Below are positions 1-6,064 of a stretch of DNA of 6,246 bases, in pieces. Made by a program: the position numbers and the translations under genes. The stretch comes from Acidobacteriaceae bacterium. Lineage in GTDB: Bacteria; Acidobacteriota; Terriglobia; Terriglobales; Acidobacteriaceae. The stretch lies in NCBI GenBank assembly GCA_003165855.1, contig PMXH01000589.1, forward strand, positions 1-6,246, written 5' to 3'. The notes below the pieces were generated by a model, which made no database searches, was not told where the DNA came from, and worked only from the letters and a program-made list of their open reading frames with translations. How positions within the stretch are numbered: position 1 is the first letter of the stretch; each line of letters starts with the position of its first letter.

Positions 1-1361
1 TCGCCCTCTACCTCCTCGGCCTTTCCGATTGAAATCGGATCGCCATGGGCGTTGTGTAGCAGCCAGTCCTTATGGTGCTCATAAATCCAGGCTCGCTCGC
101 CCACTTCAAAGGGAGCGGTCCAAATTCCTACCTTCAATCCCAAACGACAGATGCGGCGAGTAAGATCCGACATGCCACGAGGGAATTGAGAGGCATTGGG
201 CGTCGCATATTCGCCACGAGAGTATCCGTAACCCAGGTCGAAGTGAAAATAGTCATAGCCCAGCGCCTTCAGGTGCTCGGCCAGCCATTGGGCGTTCGTC
301 AGCGCCGTGCCTTGGGTAATTTTCGTGTAAAAAGCCGTCCAACTCCACCATCCAAGCATGTTGTCAGCACTCACGCGGCCGTGATGCAGCTCTCGAATTA
401 CGGCCCCATAGTTATCCAGCTGAGAGTGGTAGTCCCTTCCGGCAGCAAACATCACACGTTCTGAAGTTATTGATTCGCCTGCGGGAAGAGGAACGCTGAG
501 TTCAATCAGGTTTTCCGCCGGCCCTTCTCGCAGATCGGATTCTGGATCGGTTGCTTGTATCTCAGTGGTTCCAGTTGAATCAATCGTGTAGGAAGCGATG
601 CCGGGGCCATCCGGCGAGGGTTGCGCTTGCAAATGAATGATGGTGAGGAAGCGGTTGGAAGTAAGGGCCCCGAAAAACAAACTCTCCTTGCTCTCCCGGT
701 TATAAATGAGTTGACTGCCAACGCCCCGGTGCATTCCTTGAGCAGCTCTTCCCAAGTCGTAAATCTGCAATGGTGGCCAGTCTTCGCTGAAACTGTCCGA
801 GAGAACCCGGTCTGCACTCGGCTTGCCGCCGAGATCGATGATTTTGTTCCCGACGGCCTCGACGCTTCGGATACTTTGGATTGTTACCGGATTGCCGGTG
901 TGATTTTGTACCTCGGTGTCGACAACGCCAAACCCTTTCCCCTCGTAGATTAGTAATGTGTATGCGAGATCAGGGGCATTCGGAAGTCCGAAGGAGGTGA
1001 TGGTAAGTTTCCTGCCATGTCCGAAAGCATCGTCAACATTCGATTGAGATATCTCATGTGTCGGATAATCCGTAGATCGGATCCACTTATGATCGATCTC
1101 TGCAGCCACTCTGGCATGGATGACGCTGTGTGCGCCATTTCCGGTTTGGATTTCATAAGTTCCGTCGGTCGGCTGAACGAACACAGATAATCCTTCAATG
1201 TTAGAAACGATTTGCGTAGTCTTAGCCGCCTCAGAAACACCAAGACCCCCTTTCACCAGGATCAGGACGCAGCTTATGAAGAGACTTGCGGCCCGAACCA
1301 CGCGAATTTTGCCGAACCATGCGCTGGAGAGCCACAAACTACGGCCTTTATTGTGTCCCAT
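1..1361 (-). CDS. Exported clan GH-D (GH36/GH27-like) alpha-galactosidase-type glycoside hydrolase, 3' end outside window
   Basis: An uninterrupted reading frame of 453 codons starts at ATG 1361 and leaves the window at its left edge, so the C-terminus is missing. The start is set by AAGGA at 1369-1373, seven bases upstream. Residues 1-46 form a long signal peptide: a basic start, a hydrophobic core around 24-36 (SLFISCVLILV), and a likely cut after SEAA. Residues about 50-330 are beta-rich and fit the N-terminal supersandwich that precedes the barrel in GH36 enzymes. The TIM barrel begins near residue 335 (MLGWWSW). It continues with GYDYFHFD (D375), an N-x-x-x-FP-x-GM segment, and GLKVGIWTAPFEV (W414 to F418), then a HKDWLL segment. 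This order is typical of alpha-galactosidases and relatives. The family nucleophile and acid/base lie later in the barrel and are not visible, so activity and exact substrate are unproven. The gene follows the permease by 15 nt and is probably translationally coupled to it. Export implies action in the periplasm or outside. Confidence 0.85.
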   Translation of the reverse strand, partial: MGHNKGRSLWLSSAWFGKIRVVRAASLFISCVLILVKGGLGVSEAAKTTQIVSNIEGLSVFVQPTDGTYEIQTGNGAHSVIHARVAAEIDHKWIRSTDYPTHEISQSNVDDAFGHGRKLTITSFGLPNAPDLAYTLLIYEGKGFGVVDTEVQNHTGNPVTIQSIRSVEAVGNKIIDLGGKPSADRVLSDSFSEDWPPLQIYDLGRAAQGMHRGVGSQLIYNRESKESLFFGALTSNRFLTIIHLQAQPSPDGPGIASYTIDSTGTTEIQATDPESDLREGPAENLIELSVPLPAGESITSERVMFAAGRDYHSQLDNYGAVIRELHHGRVSADNMLGWWSWTAFYTKITQGTALTNAQWLAEHLKALGYDYFHFDLGYGYSRGEYATPNASQFPRGMSDLTRRICRLGLKVGIWTAPFEVGERAWIYEHHKDWLLHNAHGDPISIGKAEEVEG

Positions 1362-1368
1362 CTTGAAT

Positions 1369-1373
1369 TCCTT
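1369..1373 (-). promoter_or_regulatory. Ribosome binding site of the hydrolase gene
   Basis: On the minus strand AAGGA sits seven bases before ATG 1361. It lies inside the 15-nt gap after the permease stop codon (1377-1379). It decides the start codon and points to cotranscription and coupled translation. Confidence 0.75.
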
Positions 1374-1376
1374 CTG

Positions 1377-2771
1377 TTATGCGCCGGACCTTAGACTTGG
1401 CCCGCCCGCAGAATCCTGGCTCGGGTTGAACGGCCAGGTAGCTTTCCATTTCGCCCAGATAAAGAAAACCAAAATGCCGGTTATTAGCGTCAATAACCCA
1501 ATCTTGATGTAGAGCCAGCCCGAGGTCAGAAAAACGTATGCCCATCCAAAGAAAGCTATGACAATGGGGACGGGATAAAACCACATCTTGTACGGCCGCG
1601 CGCTGTCAGGAAACTTTCGCCGCAAGAGCGGAATGGCAAACAGCTGTCCGAGAAACTGCACCAGGATTCTGGTAGTGATCAAGGCACTGACCAGCTGATC
1701 CAGCTTAAGGAACGCGGCGGCAATCGATACACCGCCGAGAACCAGAAGGGAGACTTGGGGATAGTTTTTCGTGGGATGCAGTCGCGCAAACGGGCGGAAG
1801 AAATAGCCGTCGATGGCAGCCGCGTAGGGGATTCGCGAATAACCCAAAAGAAGCGCAAACACTGCGCCAAAGGCCGACCAGAGAACTAAAATTGTTACCG
1901 CGATTGCGGCGCCCCTGCCGTACAGTCGCTCCATGAAGTCAGAAACGATGAAGCTCGAATGAATTCCTTCGCGCCACGGCACCACTCCGATCAAGGCGAG
2001 ATGCAGCGCCAGGTATCCCGCACAGCAGACTGCAAGCGAATACAGAATCGAGCGCGGCACTACGTAGGCCGGATTCTGCACTTCGTCTCCGATGTAACAC
2101 ACATCGTAGTATCCCAGGTAGTTATACACGGCAATGAGAGTGGCGCTGCCCAGACCGAGCACGAAGCCACGATCAAAGGCCAGCGCTCCCGGCGGAAAAT
2201 CGAACGCCCGATGCGCGTTGAAGTGGGAAAAACCGGTGACGATGATGGTTACCATCGCAAGCACCGTTCCAACCCAAAGAGTCAGGGTGACCTTGCGCAG
2301 GAATGTCATCCGCCGGCACAAGAGGAACAAAGCGGCCACTCCTACGGCCACGGCAACGTATTGCTGGCCTCGAGCGGTCAAGCCCGGCCAGAGATAGGAA
2401 GCATAGTTTCCAAATCCAATCATCCCGGATGCGATTTCCAAAGGCCCGCTCAGGACGAATTGCCAAATGAAAAGAAAAGCCATCAGGCGCCCCCAGCTTT
2501 GATGGCCGTAGGCCTCACGAAGAAAATGGTAGCTGCCGCCGGAACCTGGCAACGCCGCTCCAAGTTCACTCCATATCAGACCGTCGGAAATCACGATGAG
2601 CGCGCCCGTCAACCAGCCCAGCATCGATTGCGGACCGCCCATGGAAGCCATCAATAGCGGGATTGTGATGAAAGGCCCGATCCCAACCATGTTGGAGATG
2701 TTCAGGGCCGTGGCGGGAAGCAAACCGAACGCGCGCGTCAGGCGGGAGTGCGTCTCAGTTTTCATTGCCAT
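1377..2771 (-). CDS. APC-superfamily permease (amino acid/polyamine/organocation type), about 12 TM
   Basis: This is a 464-residue inner-membrane transporter of the APC (AA_permease_2-like) superfamily. Such proteins have a LeuT-type fold and usually move amino acids or amines by proton or sodium symport or by exchange. Numbered from ATG 2771, the unwound TM1 motif is MVGIGPFITIP (G30, G32, P33). A conserved acidic and glycine loop follows (ELGAALPGSGGSY, 69-81), then YNYLGYYD (216-223) and GDEVQNP (228-234). Hydrophobic segments are spread along the protein in a number close to twelve, and the C-terminus ends in a short polar tail. The length is normal for the family. The start is uncertain: an in-frame GTG at 2786 and ATGs at 2771 and 2765 are all possible, and none has a good Shine-Dalgarno. 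I chose the first ATG. Its position between a beta-helix protein and a glycosidase suggests import of a product of glycan breakdown, possibly an amino sugar or amino acid, but substrate cannot be read from sequence. Confidence 0.9.
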   Translation of the reverse strand: MAMKTETHSRLTRAFGLLPATALNISNMVGIGPFITIPLLMASMGGPQSMLGWLTGALIVISDGLIWSELGAALPGSGGSYHFLREAYGHQSWGRLMAFLFIWQFVLSGPLEIASGMIGFGNYASYLWPGLTARGQQYVAVAVGVAALFLLCRRMTFLRKVTLTLWVGTVLAMVTIIVTGFSHFNAHRAFDFPPGALAFDRGFVLGLGSATLIAVYNYLGYYDVCYIGDEVQNPAYVVPRSILYSLAVCCAGYLALHLALIGVVPWREGIHSSFIVSDFMERLYGRGAAIAVTILVLWSAFGAVFALLLGYSRIPYAAAIDGYFFRPFARLHPTKNYPQVSLLVLGGVSIAAAFLKLDQLVSALITTRILVQFLGQLFAIPLLRRKFPDSARPYKMWFYPVPIVIAFFGWAYVFLTSGWLYIKIGLLTLITGILVFFIWAKWKATWPFNPSQDSAGGPSLRSGA

Positions 2772-2813
2772 GGGCGATTCGAACACACCGCGCTCGCGTG
2801 TTCATAGTAAGAA

Positions 2814-2841
2814 AGGAAGATGCCTCTGGCGGCATCTTCCT
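2814..2841 (-). terminator. Hairpin terminator downstream of the beta-helix gene
   Basis: A perfect 11-bp stem, AGGAAGATGCC against GGCATCTTCCT, encloses a 6-nt loop. Read on the minus strand it is followed by TTTCTTACT, a short and imperfect T tract. It lies 25 nt after the beta-helix stop codon and about 43 nt before the permease start. The stem is strong and the tail weak, so it may be a partial terminator or an mRNA-stabilising 3' hairpin that lowers expression of the downstream permease and hydrolase genes. I see no convincing promoter between the hairpin and the permease gene. Confidence 0.7.
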
Positions 2842-2865
2842 CTCTCGAGCCTTGCTCCGACATTA

Positions 2866-4815
2866 TTATTGTTCGTAAGCTCCTATGTCGATTGTGTCAT
2901 TCGTAACGAGGATACGTGGAGTAATACCAGTTACGTCAAAAGCCCCGACGGTTGAAATCGGACTGAGAATCGTTCCCTTGGCCAACGCCGGCGAGCCGGC
3001 CTGTACGTTCAGGTTCGGCAGAGTGGTCGGCGGAGTCGCATTGATGTTGACAAACATGGGGTCGGCATACTGAGAATTTGCTTCCTGTTTCGAACCCGAC
3101 TGGTAGGTGCTGAAGGTGGTGTAGGTCTTTGAACCCCAAATCCAGTTTTCGGAGGAACTGGGAGCGTAGTAGAGGTTGTAATTGAGAGTGACCGTCGAGG
3201 TGGTCACCGCATCCACCAGCGTTCCGGTCACAGAAGAAGCATAGAAAATATTGTTCTCGACTATGTTCGTTCCCGTAAGGTCGGTGCCGGTCGCAAATTC
3301 ACCAATTGCGCCGTTGGAGTTGTTCCCATTGTCCCACGTGGTGTTGTTGACAACGGTGGAGTTCGACGATCCCCCGGAAGTGCCCTGCCCGCCGATACTG
3401 ATCCCGACCGCGGTATTGTAGAAAAACAGGTTGTCGCGGACGGTGTTGTTCGTCGTGTTCTGGGCGGCACCTTCTCCCGTAACTTCTATGCCCAGATCAA
3501 CGAGGTAGACGGTATTCCGCTCGACTATGTTGGAAGCGCTGCCATCCAGATAGATACCGTCGGCACAATAACACTTGGAGCCGTAGGGATTGCTGGCGGC
3601 GGCCACCGGCGGCGTCGTGCCGGTACCGTTGGATGGGTTCTCGTAAACCGTGTTGCCGTAAATCTCCCCATTGCGAGCCTGGTCGTTGGGGGAGCCGTTG
3701 TACTGGGAATATCCCGAGGCCACGCCTTCACCTCCCAGAGCCGCGATGCCAATGTTGCTGTTGTTGTGCACCAAGTTGTTTCCGATGATGAACCCATTGA
3801 TGTTGCCGTCGAGTTCCATCGTCTCGCTGCAGCCTGTCATCATGTTGCTTAAGGTGTTGCCGATGATCGATATATTCGTGAGGGGGGTCGTTCCGCTCGT
3901 CCCCGCAACCACCAGACCAAAAGCTTCCGGAGACCCGGAGGGGCAGTTTCCCGTGTGGTTTGTCGCTTTCCCTTGATTCCAGACGTTATTAATGTTGTTA
4001 TTCACAATCTGGATGTTGGTGCCGGAGCCTTGAAGGGCGATTCCCGCGGGCACAAGCTTGTTGGTCTTTGTGGAAGTGCCCGTCTTGAAATTGGTGACCT
4101 CGAAGCCATCGACAGTCACGTAGCCAATGTTATTTGTGCCGCTGCCGATTTGGACCAACCCGTAGGCGTACCCGGTAGTGCCGACGGCTACACTTCCCCC
4201 ATTGATGATGGCACCCCCCGGGGTGGTGCTCTTGAGAATAAAGTAGCCGCCCGAAGCTGATCCGCCGGTGTTAATCGCTATTTCTGCAGTTTCATTGTAG
4301 GTGCCGGGAGCCACGTTGATGGTGATGCCGGGTCCGGCTTTGGTGACCGCATATGCGATGGTCGCCCAGGGAGAACCTGACGATCCGTTGTTCGAGTTGC
4401 TTCCGCTGGTCGAGACATAGAAATTGGTGTTCGTCGATACGGCAGTCGTAATGTTGAAGATCGCGGTTGCCGTAAGATGAGTGGGAGTGGTCGAATCGAT
4501 TACCTGCACGGTAATGGAGTAGGCACTCGCCGCTGCCGGTACTCCGGTCAGCACTCCGGTCGAGGTCACGGCCAAGCCCGGTACACTGCCGCTGGTGATT
4601 GTCCACGCATACGGAGCCGTCCCACCGCTGGCTGCAAACGTGGTGCTGTAGAAGGTGTCCTCTGTCCCGTTGGGCAGGGGGGATGTGGTTGTGATGGTCA
4701 ATGCGCTGGCTGCCGCCATATTGCTGGTCAGCAGTAAACCACCGAATAGGGCCAGCAGAAGGCCGACTCCACAGGTGATCATTTCCTTCGGGAAAAACAG
4801 GTTTGCATGTTTCAT
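2866..4815 (-). CDS. Secreted right-handed parallel beta-helix protein with N-terminal putative-Ig (He_PIG-type) domain
   Basis: The protein has 649 residues from ATG 4815. This start is preferred over an in-frame one 17 codons upstream because GAGGA lies six bases before it and a good signal peptide follows. Residues 1-38 are the signal peptide (hydrophobic core ITCGVGLLLALFGGLLL, cut near AAASA). Residues 39-124 match the He_PIG/cadherin-like Ig fold: a P-LP-G start, the GG-TAPYAWTITSG core, TGVLTGVP, and an ITVQVID end. From residue 131 (FYVSTSGSN, then SPWATIAYAV and INVAPGTY) comes a DUF1565/pectate-lyase-like beta-helix. It carries many PbH1 coils with asparagine ladders (NNNINNV, IIGNTLSN, IIGNNLVHNN, IYGNTVYEN, VERNTVY, VRDNLFFYN, VVNNTTW, VENNIFY). 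The C-terminus (YADPMFVN at 583, then AGSPALAKG and DIGAYEQ) is the usual closing segment of such proteins. No anchor follows, so it is probably released. Many of these proteins are polysaccharide lyases or binding proteins. I cannot identify catalytic residues, so enzyme activity is inference. Confidence 0.9.
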   Translation of the reverse strand: MKHANLFFPKEMITCGVGLLLALFGGLLLTSNMAAASALTITTTSPLPNGTEDTFYSTTFAASGGTAPYAWTITSGSVPGLAVTSTGVLTGVPAAASAYSITVQVIDSTTPTHLTATAIFNITTAVSTNTNFYVSTSGSNSNNGSSGSPWATIAYAVTKAGPGITINVAPGTYNETAEIAINTGGSASGGYFILKSTTPGGAIINGGSVAVGTTGYAYGLVQIGSGTNNIGYVTVDGFEVTNFKTGTSTKTNKLVPAGIALQGSGTNIQIVNNNINNVWNQGKATNHTGNCPSGSPEAFGLVVAGTSGTTPLTNISIIGNTLSNMMTGCSETMELDGNINGFIIGNNLVHNNSNIGIAALGGEGVASGYSQYNGSPNDQARNGEIYGNTVYENPSNGTGTTPPVAAASNPYGSKCYCADGIYLDGSASNIVERNTVYLVDLGIEVTGEGAAQNTTNNTVRDNLFFYNTAVGISIGGQGTSGGSSNSTVVNNTTWDNGNNSNGAIGEFATGTDLTGTNIVENNIFYASSVTGTLVDAVTTSTVTLNYNLYYAPSSSENWIWGSKTYTTFSTYQSGSKQEANSQYADPMFVNINATPPTTLPNLNVQAGSPALAKGTILSPISTVGAFDVTGITPRILVTNDTIDIGAYEQ

Positions 4816-4821
4816 CGAAGT

Positions 4822-4826
4822 TCCTC
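4822..4826 (-). promoter_or_regulatory. Ribosome binding site of the beta-helix gene
   Basis: GAGGA on the minus strand is followed by six bases and then ATG 4815. It is the best Shine-Dalgarno on this strand and selects this start over the upstream in-frame codon at 4866, which has no site of its own. Confidence 0.8.
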
Positions 4827-4895
4827 TTGTCGAACAGGATTGTGAATAGGCCCGACTGCTTCCCAATAAAGCCCAGGAAAATAGAACTTCCTTGC

Positions 4896-4922
4896 GAGTT
4901 GAACGCGTCTGGGCGTTCGCTC
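4896..4922 (-). other. Predicted leader hairpin in the beta-helix mRNA
   Basis: The arms GAACGC and GCGTTC (4901-4906 and 4913-4918) form a perfect 6-bp stem around a 6-nt loop. After a small internal loop, a further GAG/CTC pairing extends it. It falls in the predicted long 5' leader, about 80 nt before the start codon. No run of T follows, so it is not an obvious terminator. A role in mRNA stability or regulation is only a possibility. Confidence 0.35.
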
Positions 4923-5003
4923 AATCCATACTGTTAAACCGGAAACCCCCGAATCGCCCCAATTCCCCTGTACTGATTTGCAACTCGCCGCAATGGTTGC
5001 GCG

Positions 5004-5032
5004 AATGTACCTACAATGTGATCGTTTGTCAA
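5004..5032 (-). promoter_or_regulatory. Sigma-70-type promoter of the beta-helix gene
   Basis: On the minus strand a perfect -35 box TTGACA (5032 to 5027) is followed by a 17-bp spacer and the -10 box TACATT (5009 to 5004), which matches four of six consensus bases. Transcription would start near 4997, giving a leader of about 180 nt before ATG 4815. This is the best promoter in the window. Its -35 region lies in a sequence shared with the aldolase promoter. Confidence 0.75.
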
Positions 5033-5076
5033 CTATTTTGTTTGTTATTGCTCGATTCCTCTCGAAGGGAAATCTT

Positions 5077-5096
5077 TGGACGATACAATTCGTCCA
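5077..5096 (+). promoter_or_regulatory. Candidate operator: 20-bp inverted repeat upstream of the DeoR-type regulator
   Basis: Seven-base arms TGGACGA and TCGTCCA are perfectly complementary around a 6-bp centre, TACAAT, which itself resembles a -10 box. It lies 81 bp before the regulator start and 44 bp behind the -35 box of the divergent promoter. This placement suits autoregulation and joint control of both directions. No T tract follows, so a terminator is unlikely. Confidence 0.5.
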
Positions 5097-5114
5097 CAAC
5101 GCAATACAATTGGT
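5083..5114 (+). repeat. Direct repeat ATACAATTSGT, two copies 21 bp apart
   Basis: ATACAATTCGT (5083-5093) and ATACAATTGGT (5104-5114) differ at one base and start 21 bp apart, about two turns of the helix. Each contains TACAAT, five of six matches to a -10 box, so they could be -10 elements of the regulator gene with poor -35 boxes, or paired protein-binding sites. Confidence 0.5.
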
Positions 5115-5177
5115 GCTGCGGGACATCGATCTGCACCGGAATGAGCTGCTTACCGGTACCAGGAGCGCGTAGACCTC

Positions 5178-5975
5178 ATGCTCGCGGAAGAGCGTAGATT
5201 TCGCATTCGAGAGATTCTTTCCGGTCAACGTACTATTACCGCTTCCGACCTCTGTACCGCTCTCGGAGTTACCGCCGCCACGGTGAGGCGGGACCTGGCA
5301 GCCTTGGAGCAGGATGGCGTACTCGTCCGTTCTCATGGGGGAGCGGTTTCCCGCATGTCCAGCACCAAGTTCCAACCTTCCTATGAAGCCTTATCCCGCA
5401 GCCAAAGCAGTGAGAAGCATGCCATAGCGCGCGCCGCTGAACATTTAGTGCTGGATGGCGACACTGTTTTTCTTGAGGGAAGCACCACGGTGTATGAGCT
5501 TGCCTGTGGCTTGAATCAGCGCAATCGCCTGACTGTAGTCACAAACTCTCCCACCATTGTTTGCCAGTTGCAAAGAAGCTCCGGCGTGACCGTCCTTTGC
5601 ACCGGCGGCGATCTTCAAAAGGATACGTTTTACTTTTCCGGCGAATGGGCTCAGCGGGCACTCTCCGAAATTCGCCTGGACAAAGCAGTTTTGGGGGTGA
5701 GCGCAATCGATCTTTCCTACGGAATCTCCACCGCCAACCACGCCGAGGCACAGATCAAGAAGATGATCACGCGAGCCGCGAAGACCCGCATCGCCTTAGC
5801 CGATCACACAAAGTTTGGGACGCAGAGCTTTGCTTACGTCGGCCCCGTAACGGACATCGACGTCCTCGTAACCGACTCCGGCACCGACGCAAAATACATC
5901 GAGGGCCTGCGTGAGGCAGGCGTTGAAGTTGTGGTTGCAGAGGTGCAGGAGACGCGAAAACGCGCGCGCAAATGA
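5178..5975 (+). CDS. DeoR-family transcriptional regulator
   Basis: This 265-residue protein has the standard DeoR/GlpR layout and length. Residues 3-57 are the winged helix-turn-helix: AEERRFRIREIL opens it, and the second part (LGVTAATVRRDLAALEQDGVL, 29-49, then RSHGGAV, 51-57) carries the recognition helix. The DeoRC sensor domain runs from about 75 to 232. It contains GDTVFLEGSTTVYELA (94-109), VVTNSP (120-125), TGGDL (142-146), a glycine-rich SAIDLSYGIS stretch (175-184) and the closing ADHTKFG (208-214). In this family that domain has the phosphosugar-isomerase-like fold and binds a phosphorylated sugar that releases the repressor from DNA. The first ATG is used because MLAEERR is the common start of the family, although the nearest AGGAG is 12 bases upstream, which is far. 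The C-terminus is a short basic tail. It is transcribed away from the beta-helix gene and towards the aldolase, so it is the likely local regulator. Its effector is not identifiable here. Confidence 0.93.
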   Translation: MLAEERRFRIREILSGQRTITASDLCTALGVTAATVRRDLAALEQDGVLVRSHGGAVSRMSSTKFQPSYEALSRSQSSEKHAIARAAEHLVLDGDTVFLEGSTTVYELACGLNQRNRLTVVTNSPTIVCQLQRSSGVTVLCTGGDLQKDTFYFSGEWAQRALSEIRLDKAVLGVSAIDLSYGISTANHAEAQIKKMITRAAKTRIALADHTKFGTQSFAYVGPVTDIDVLVTDSGTDAKYIEGLREAGVEVVVAEVQETRKRARK

Positions 5976-5993
5976 ACATATTCACACAAATAG

Positions 5994-6023
5994 GTTGACA
6001 ATCGCTCATTTGCGAGATAACTT
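5994..6023 (+). promoter_or_regulatory. Sigma-70-type promoter before the aldolase gene
   Basis: A perfect TTGACA (5995-6000) is followed by a 17-bp spacer and TAACTT (6018-6023). TAACTT matches only three of six consensus bases but keeps the first, second and last. It lies in the 89-bp gap after the regulator, so the aldolase can be transcribed apart from it. The first 15 bases closely match the -35 region of the beta-helix promoter. Confidence 0.6.
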
Positions 6024-6064
6024 GAGTCCGCTTTAAGTTCGACCGGCGGGGACGTGAGGGAACT

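Larger units (their letters stand above)
4816..5177. other. 362-bp divergent intergenic region
   Basis: This gap lies between the start of the minus-strand beta-helix gene and the start of the plus-strand DeoR-type regulator. I see no credible gene in it. It holds the minus-strand promoter at 5004-5032, an untranslated leader of roughly 180 nt for the beta-helix mRNA (4816 to about 4997), a leader hairpin (4896-4922), and C tracts that read as G tracts in the mRNA (4946-4968). It also holds a 20-bp inverted repeat at 5077-5096 and two ATACAATT repeats 21 bp apart. Control of both flanking genes is probably concentrated here. Confidence 0.8.

Noticed and set aside
72..953. Plus-strand frames at 72-464 and 621-953
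   Set aside because: They are antisense to a continuous hydrolase frame with recognisable barrel motifs.
1959..2657. A 232-codon open frame on the plus strand
   Set aside because: It lies wholly opposite the permease gene, its translation is highly polar and low in recognisable motifs, and the opposite strand encodes a clear membrane-protein family.
3345..3359. GTTGACAACGGTGGA, a partial match to the shared promoter motif
   Set aside because: It lies inside the beta-helix coding sequence, where it encodes part of a repeat (VVNN), and lacks the TCA half site and a suitable -10 box.
3160..4420. Internal repetitive sequence in the beta-helix gene as a DNA repeat or CRISPR-like array
   Set aside because: The similarity is at protein level (asparagine-ladder coils) with irregular spacing and no conserved nucleotide repeat.
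4292..4924. A 210-codon minus-strand frame with a TTG start overlapping the beta-helix gene
   Set aside because: It is out of frame with the well-supported signal peptide and Ig domain, has no family features, and reflects the biased codon use of a repetitive protein.
4812..5375. A 187-codon minus-strand frame across the intergenic region into the regulator
   Set aside because: It runs through the promoter and operator region and antisense to the helix-turn-helix coding sequence. The translation resembles no family.
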